From Oxalobacteraceae bacterium (lineage in GTDB: Bacteria; Pseudomonadota; Gammaproteobacteria; Burkholderiales; Burkholderiaceae_D), in NCBI GenBank assembly GCA_947446335.1, contig CANFGA010000003.1:1-32697 (forward strand): a stretch of 32,697 nt of DNA. The letters are read 5' to 3'. The notes under the pieces are model-generated. The model searched no databases, was not told the origin of the DNA, and saw nothing but the letters and a program-made list of their open reading frames with translations. The position numbers and the translations under genes are program-made. Below, piece by piece: positions 27,194-32,697 of this stretch (position 1 is its first letter; every line of letters begins with the position of its first letter).

Positions 27194-28054
27194 TTGTTAG
27201 TTATTATCGGATATGTGATTGTGTGCGCCTCGGTCTTCGGCGGTTTTGCGATGGCCGGCGGACACTTGGCGGTGCTGTTCCAGCCGCTCGAGGTGCTGAT
27301 GATCGCCGGCGCTGCGCTGGGCGCTTTTTTGGTCGGCAATAATGGAAAATCGATCAAGGCAACGCTGAAGGCGCTGCCATCGGTGCTGAAGGGGTCGCGT
27401 CACACCAAGGCGCTGTACATGGAGTTGATGTCGTTGCTGTTCGATGTGCTGAGCAAGGTGCGCAAGGAAGGCTTGATGTCGATCGAGGGCGACCTTGATA
27501 CGCCACATGAAAGCGCGTTGTTTGGCAAATATCCTGGCGTGCTGGCGGATCATCACATCATCGAATTCATGACCGATTATCTGCGCCTCATGGTATCGGG
27601 CAACATGGATGCTTTTCAGATTGAAAATCTGATGGATAACGAACTCGAGACCCATCATCACGAAGGTTCAGTGCCAGCTCATTGCATCGCCAAGGTGGGC
27701 GATGCGTTGCCGGCGTTCGGCATTGTCGCAGCCGTGATGGGGGTGGTGCACACGATGGAGTCGGTCGGCATTCCGCCCGCTGAGCTCGGTATTTTGATCG
27801 CCCATGCGCTGGTCGGCACTTTTCTGGGGATTTTGCTCGCTTACGGCTTCGTCAGTCCGCTGGCGAGCTTGATGGAGCAGAAGCTGGAAGAGTCGGGCAA
27901 GATGTTTCAGTGCGTCAAAGTCACGCTGCTGGCCAGCTTGAACGGCTATGCGCCGGCGCTGGCGATCGAGTTCGGTCGCAAGGTGCTGTATTCGACTGAG
28001 CGGCCGACCTTTGCCGAACTGGAAGATCACATCAAGAAATCCAAAACAAAATGA
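27194..28054 (+). CDS. motA: Flagellar motor stator protein MotA (TTG start)
   Basis: MLVIIGYVIVCASVFGGFAMAGG...VPAHCIAKVGDALPAFGIVAAVMGVVHTMESVG; SD GGAG at 27181; start codon TTG at 27194. Confidence 0.95.
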   Translation: MLVIIGYVIVCASVFGGFAMAGGHLAVLFQPLEVLMIAGAALGAFLVGNNGKSIKATLKALPSVLKGSRHTKALYMELMSLLFDVLSKVRKEGLMSIEGDLDTPHESALFGKYPGVLADHHIIEFMTDYLRLMVSGNMDAFQIENLMDNELETHHHEGSVPAHCIAKVGDALPAFGIVAAVMGVVHTMESVGIPPAELGILIAHALVGTFLGILLAYGFVSPLASLMEQKLEESGKMFQCVKVTLLASLNGYAPALAIEFGRKVLYSTERPTFAELEDHIKKSKTK

Positions 28055-28118
28055 CCGCAATGGCACAAGAAATTCGCTCCAGGCAGGCGTTGCATGATGT
28101 TCATGGTTAGGAATTGCG

Positions 28119-29048
28119 ATGGCGGATGAGGGCCTGCGGCCAATTATAGTCAAGCGCATCAAGAAGGTCAGCGGCGGGGGCCATAGCGGTGGCGCCTGGA
28201 AGATTGCGTATGCCGACTTCGTGACCGCGATGATGGCGTTTTTCTTGCTGATGTGGTTGCTCGGTTCGACTGCGAAGGGCGATTTGAGCGGCATTTCCGA
28301 GTACTTCCAGACGCCGTTGAAGGTGGCGATGGCGGGCGGTTCCGGCAGCGGCGACAGTTCGTCGATTCTGAAGGGTGGCGGCACCGATCTGACGCGCAAG
28401 GAAGGCCAGGTCAAGAAGGGCTCGAACCCGATGTCGAATCAGCCCACCAACTTGCGGGCGGCCAGGGAAGATTTGGAGCAACAAGAAAAAATACGTTTGA
28501 AAGTATTGAAAGGAAAAATCGAAGCCACGATCGATGCCAATCCTACCTTGAGAAAATACAGGAAGCAGATGTTGCTCGACATTACCAGCGAAGGCTTGCG
28601 CATCCAGATCGTCGATGAGTTGAACCGCCCGATGTTCGCGATGGCCAAGGCAGAATTGCAGCCTTATACGCGCGAGATATTGCACGCGATCGGCATCGTG
28701 CTCAACGAGGTGCCCAACAAGATCGGTTTGTCCGGCCATACCGATGCGACGCCTTACTGGAGCGATGTCGGTTACAGCAATTGGGAATTGTCGGCCGATC
28801 GTGCCAATGCGTCGCGCCGCGAGCTCATCAGCGGCGGCATGGCGGAGGACAAGGTGGTGCGCGTGGTGGGGTTGGCTTCGGCGGCTCATCTGGATCGGCA
28901 GGATCCGTTCAACCCGATCAACCGGCGCATCAGCATCATCGTGATGAACAAACGCACCGAAGAAAATGTCTTGCGCGACGACATGGCAATCGACGTACAA
29001 GCGAGCCCGGCAGTTGATAGCGCTGCGCCGGGCAGCGCTCCAAAATAA
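28119..29048 (+). CDS. motB: Flagellar motor protein MotB
   Basis: GGAWKIAYADFVTAMMAFFLLMWLLGS; OmpA-like C-terminus GLSGHTDATPYWSDVGYSNWELSADRANASRRELI. Confidence 0.95.
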   Translation: MADEGLRPIIVKRIKKVSGGGHSGGAWKIAYADFVTAMMAFFLLMWLLGSTAKGDLSGISEYFQTPLKVAMAGGSGSGDSSSILKGGGTDLTRKEGQVKKGSNPMSNQPTNLRAAREDLEQQEKIRLKVLKGKIEATIDANPTLRKYRKQMLLDITSEGLRIQIVDELNRPMFAMAKAELQPYTREILHAIGIVLNEVPNKIGLSGHTDATPYWSDVGYSNWELSADRANASRRELISGGMAEDKVVRVVGLASAAHLDRQDPFNPINRRISIIVMNKRTEENVLRDDMAIDVQASPAVDSAAPGSAPK

Positions 29049-29099
29049 AAAGATGCAGGGCCGACAAGGCGCACCATTTCTGATGAAACGAGACTCTCG

Positions 29100-29648
29100 A
29101 TGAAACCAAAGAAGTCACTGGGCTTGCATGTGAAGCGCCTGCTGTCTGGCGTAGCCCAGCATGGCGCATCGCATTTGACCGAAGTTGAAACCGATCTGGT
29201 GCAGATCGGTTTGCTGCTGGAAGTTGCGATCGAAAAATTATCATCCAACTTCATCGCGATTCACGCCGCTGTCAGCGTGCAGCAGGACGTGATCGATGTC
29301 TTGCTGTCGGGCGCGTTGCCGTCGCAGCAGCAACTCGCCCTGCTCGCCAGCACGGAGCATGAAATCGACAAGAACGTTAATGCTGCCGTGACCAGCATGC
29401 AATTCCAGGACATGACCAGTCAGTTACTGGATAGAAATATCAAGCGCGTGACCGGCTTGCGTGAATTTTTGACGACGCTTGGAACCTACGGTGTCCGCAT
29501 GTCGCCCGAGAGCGAGGATCAGGAAATCATCGCAGTGCTGACCGACATGCGCATGGCGCTGGCGGTTCAGAGCGTTCAATTGCGGGGTGCGCTGCGCAAG
29601 GCGGTCAGTCAGCAGCATTTGGAAAGCGGCGACATCGAGCTGTTTTAA
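29100..29648 (+). CDS. Putative CheZ-like chemotaxis protein
   Basis: Helical protein with SMQFQDMTSQLLDRNIKRV (DxxxQ pattern of CheZ) and acidic C-terminal tail SGDIELF; located between motB and cheY. Confidence 0.55.
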   Translation: MKPKKSLGLHVKRLLSGVAQHGASHLTEVETDLVQIGLLLEVAIEKLSSNFIAIHAAVSVQQDVIDVLLSGALPSQQQLALLASTEHEIDKNVNAAVTSMQFQDMTSQLLDRNIKRVTGLREFLTTLGTYGVRMSPESEDQEIIAVLTDMRMALAVQSVQLRGALRKAVSQQHLESGDIELF

Positions 29649-29670
29649 TGTCATTGGTCTGTAGGATAAT

Positions 29671-29685
29671 CGGGGCATGGCCCCG
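29671..29685 (+). other. Small hairpin upstream of cheY
   Basis: CGGGGC-ATG-GCCCCG. Confidence 0.4.
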
Positions 29686-29708
29686 AAATTGAGAATGGTG
29701 GAAGAAAG

Positions 29709-30074
29709 ATGGCTAAAACAATACTTTCCGTCGATGATTCAAGCTCGCTGCGCCAGATGGTGGCGTTCAGTTTGAAGGCAGCGGGATATCTGGTGGTGGA
29801 CGCAGTCGATGGCCAGGATGGGCTGGACAAGGCACAACTGCAAACGGTGGATCTGGTCTTGACCGATCAAAACATGCCGCGCATGGATGGATTGCAGCTG
29901 ATCAAGGCGCTACGTCAGTTGCCTTCTTACCAAAAAGTGCCGATCCTGATGCTGACGACCGAGTCGTCCGACGAGATGAAGTCGCAGGGGCGCGCCGCCG
30001 GTGCCAATGGCTGGCTGGTCAAGCCCTTCGATCCGGAGCGCTTGATCGAGGTAGTCAAGAAGGTGATCGGCTGA
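29709..30074 (+). CDS. cheY: Response regulator, CheY-like
   Basis: KTILSVDDSSSLRQMVAFSL; VLTDQNMPRMDGLQLIKALR; PILMLTTESSDEMK; NGWLVKPFDPERL. Confidence 0.9.
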   Translation: MAKTILSVDDSSSLRQMVAFSLKAAGYLVVDAVDGQDGLDKAQLQTVDLVLTDQNMPRMDGLQLIKALRQLPSYQKVPILMLTTESSDEMKSQGRAAGANGWLVKPFDPERLIEVVKKVIG

Positions 30075-30131
30075 GCGTGAGAGCCGTAATGGGATCGCAA
30101 TGATGCTAATCGAAATGGACGGAGTCTCAAC

Positions 30132-32210
30132 ATGAGCATCGATATAAGCCAGTTTTTCCAGGCCTTTTTCGATGAGGCCGAAGAGTTGCTGGCTGAAAAA
30201 GAGCGGCTGCTGCTGGCGCTCGATCTGGCGGCGCCAGGCGCGGAAGACTTGAATGCGATTTTTCGCGCCGCGCATTCGATCAAGGGCGGCGCTTCGACAT
30301 TCGGCTTGACCGACATGACCGAAGTGACTCACGTGCTCGAATCGCTGCTCGATCGCATACGCAAGGGCGAGATGGCGTTGACATCGGAGCATGTCGATGC
30401 CTTTCTGGCTGCCAAGGACGTGTTGAAGATGCAGCTCGACGGGCACCGCCACGGCGCAGCGGTGGATCGGGACGCGGTCGCTGACGTGCGCATGATGCTG
30501 CAGGCGTTGTCGCAGCAGCACGCATCGGCCACTGTCGCCTCTGATAATCATGCGTCCAGGTCTGGCCTGGCCGGGGTGCTGGCGTGTTACCGGCTCGAAT
30601 TGCCGCGCATGCAACAGCGCGAAATCGAGGCGCTGGCTGCCGAACTCGGGCTGCTCGGCCAGGTGGCGCTGGAGCCGCTCGACGACGGGCGCCATGCGAT
30701 ACAAATCATCACGCATGAAAGCCTGGACGATATCGTCGCGATCTGTTCTTTCGTCGTCGATGCGGCCGACATCAAGATCGTGCAAGTGCCAGTGCCGGTC
30801 GACGCGCTCGGGCGCGCCGCGTTGGAGCAGGCGCAGGGCTACGGCTTTTTCGATCCGCTGCCCGCTGGCGCGCCAGTCGATGCCGATGCCGCACGCGGCT
30901 ACGGGTTCTTCCAGCCGCTCGAGCAAATCCGCTCGGCTGCCGGATTGACTGCCGAGCCCGATTCGGACAAGAAGATCAGCGCCAAGCTGGACAAGGCGCA
31001 GGACAAGGGTGGCGCTCACGGCGCCGAATCGTCATCGATCCGGGTCTCGGTAGAGAAGGTCGATCAATTGATCAATCTGATCGGCGAACTCGTCATCACC
31101 CAAGCCATGATCGCGCAGCGCGCCGACAGCCTCGATCCGATGCTGCACGAGCGCTTGCTGGGCAGCGTCAGCCAATTGACCCGCAACACGCGCGACTTGC
31201 AAGAAGCGGTGATGTCGATCCGCATGATGCCGATGGATTTCGTGTTCTCGCGCTTTCCGCGCATGGTGCGCGACCTCGCGGCCAAGCTCGGCAAGAAGGT
31301 CGATTTTGTTACCAGTGGCGCGGCCACCGAACTGGACAAGGGATTGATCGAACGCATCGTCGATCCGCTCACGCATCTGGTGCGCAATAGCATCGATCAT
31401 GGCATCGAAATGCCGGCCACGCGCCTGGCCGCCGGCAAGGCCGAAGCGGGGCGTCTGTTCCTGTCGGCCAGCCATCAGGGCGGCAATATCGTGGTTGAAG
31501 TATCGGATGACGGTGGCGGTCTGAACCGCGAACGGATCCTGGCCAAGGCGCTCGAAAATGGGCTCGACGTCGCCGACGACATCAGCGACGATGACGTCTG
31601 GCAACTCATTTTCGCACCCGGCTTCTCGACTGCCGACATCGTCACCGATGTCTCGGGGCGCGGCGTGGGCATGGATGTTGTCAAGCGCAACATCACGGCC
31701 ATGGGCGGCACGGTGCAGATCCGCTCGGCCAAGGGCTTTGGCACAACCATTTCGATTGCCTTGCCGCTGACGCTGGCAATACTCGATGGCATGTCGATCC
31801 GGGTCGGCGAGGAAGTATATATTTTGCCGCTCGGCTTCGTCATCGAATCGCTGCAGCCGGTCCCCGCCGACATCAAGGATATCAGCGGCCAGGGCCGGCT
31901 CGTTCGGGTGCGCGGCGAATACCTGCCTTTGATCGCACTGCATCAGATCTTCGATATCGCACCGCGGTTCACCAACCCGTGCGAAGGCATCGTCGTGATT
32001 CTCGAAACCGATGGCCGCAGGGCTGGCTTGTTCGTCGATGACCTGGTCGGCCAGCAGCAGGTCGTTGTCAAGAATCTGGAGTCGAACTACCGCAAGGTGA
32101 ATGGCATCTCCGGTGCCACCATCTTGGGTGATGGTGGCGTATCGCTGATCCTGGACGTGGCTGCACTGATACGCTCTTCGCGGCAACTTGCCGATGACAA
32201 CATTTTTTAA
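30132..32210 (+). CDS. cheA: Chemotaxis histidine kinase CheA
   Basis: HPt FRAAHSIKGGASTFGL; kinase N box HLVRNSIDHGIEMP; SGRGVGMDVVKRNITAMGG; CheW-like C-terminus. Confidence 0.95.
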   Translation: MSIDISQFFQAFFDEAEELLAEKERLLLALDLAAPGAEDLNAIFRAAHSIKGGASTFGLTDMTEVTHVLESLLDRIRKGEMALTSEHVDAFLAAKDVLKMQLDGHRHGAAVDRDAVADVRMMLQALSQQHASATVASDNHASRSGLAGVLACYRLELPRMQQREIEALAAELGLLGQVALEPLDDGRHAIQIITHESLDDIVAICSFVVDAADIKIVQVPVPVDALGRAALEQAQGYGFFDPLPAGAPVDADAARGYGFFQPLEQIRSAAGLTAEPDSDKKISAKLDKAQDKGGAHGAESSSIRVSVEKVDQLINLIGELVITQAMIAQRADSLDPMLHERLLGSVSQLTRNTRDLQEAVMSIRMMPMDFVFSRFPRMVRDLAAKLGKKVDFVTSGAATELDKGLIERIVDPLTHLVRNSIDHGIEMPATRLAAGKAEAGRLFLSASHQGGNIVVEVSDDGGGLNRERILAKALENGLDVADDISDDDVWQLIFAPGFSTADIVTDVSGRGVGMDVVKRNITAMGGTVQIRSAKGFGTTISIALPLTLAILDGMSIRVGEEVYILPLGFVIESLQPVPADIKDISGQGRLVRVRGEYLPLIALHQIFDIAPRFTNPCEGIVVILETDGRRAGLFVDDLVGQQQVVVKNLESNYRKVNGISGATILGDGGVSLILDVAALIRSSRQLADDNIF

Positions 32211-32228
32211 AAATAAAAGGAAACCATC

Positions 32229-32697
32229 ATGACCTTGCAAAATTCAGCAGCAAAATCAGGCGACGATGCCGCCGGCCAGGAATTCCTTGCCTTCACGCTC
32301 GGCTCCGAGGAGTACGGCATCGATATCTTGAAAGTGCAGGAAATTCGCGGCTACGAAGCGGTGACCCGGATCGCCAATGCGCCCGCTTTCATCAAGGGCG
32401 TGATCAATCTGCGCGGCATCATCATTCCCGTCATCGACATGCGCATCAAGTTCAACCTCGGCAGCCCGGTTTATGACCAGTTCACCGTCGTCATCATCCT
32501 CAACATCGGCGGGCGCATCATGGGCATGGTTGTCGATAGCGTGTCCGACGTCACCACCTTGACGTCCGATCAGGTCAAGCCGGCGCCACAAATGGGTACC
32601 GCGTTCAACTCCGATTACCTCGTTGGCCTTGGCACCATCGATGACCGGATGCTGATCTTGCTCGACATCGACAAGCTGATGTCGAGTTCTGAAATGG
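32229..32697 (+). CDS. cheW: Chemotaxis adaptor CheW (truncated by window end)
   Basis: FLAFTLGSEEYGIDILKVQEIRGYEAVTRIANAPAFIKGVINLRGIIIPVIDMR; runs off the window. Confidence 0.9.
   Translation, partial: MTLQNSAAKSGDDAAGQEFLAFTLGSEEYGIDILKVQEIRGYEAVTRIANAPAFIKGVINLRGIIIPVIDMRIKFNLGSPVYDQFTVVIILNIGGRIMGMVVDSVSDVTTLTSDQVKPAPQMGTAFNSDYLVGLGTIDDRMLILLDIDKLMSSSEM

Overview
High-GC, gene-dense chromosomal segment, most likely from a betaproteobacterium (Oxalobacteraceae/Burkholderiales-like; inferred from gene content, not searched). Left part: lipoprotein, class C beta-lactamase-like serine hydrolase, an MlaE-like permease/MCE/lipoprotein operon with no ATPase gene, a UvrD-like helicase with a C-terminal DUF5710-like domain, a PLP aminotransferase with a 15-bp tandem repeat at its 3' end, RidA, a DMT exporter and a divergent MocR-type regulator. 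Centre (11.5-22.7 kb): a nitrogen-metabolism cluster with XRE-cupin regulator, LysR-HutG, FAD-dependent oxidoreductase, HutD, a GlnT/gamma-glutamylmethylamide-synthetase-like glutamine synthetase, a three-gene split glutamate synthase (GlxBCD / N-methylglutamate synthase MgsABC-like), a divergent PII protein and AmtB. Right part: htpG with a clear terminator, then a motility/chemotaxis locus: flhDC, membrane-anchored methyltransferase, motAB, a CheZ-like protein, cheY, cheA, cheW (cut by the window end). Most interesting: the central amine/ammonium cluster with its PII variant (Q39Y/K40E) and its promoter/operator architecture. No CRISPR array, rRNA, convincing tRNA or transposase was seen.
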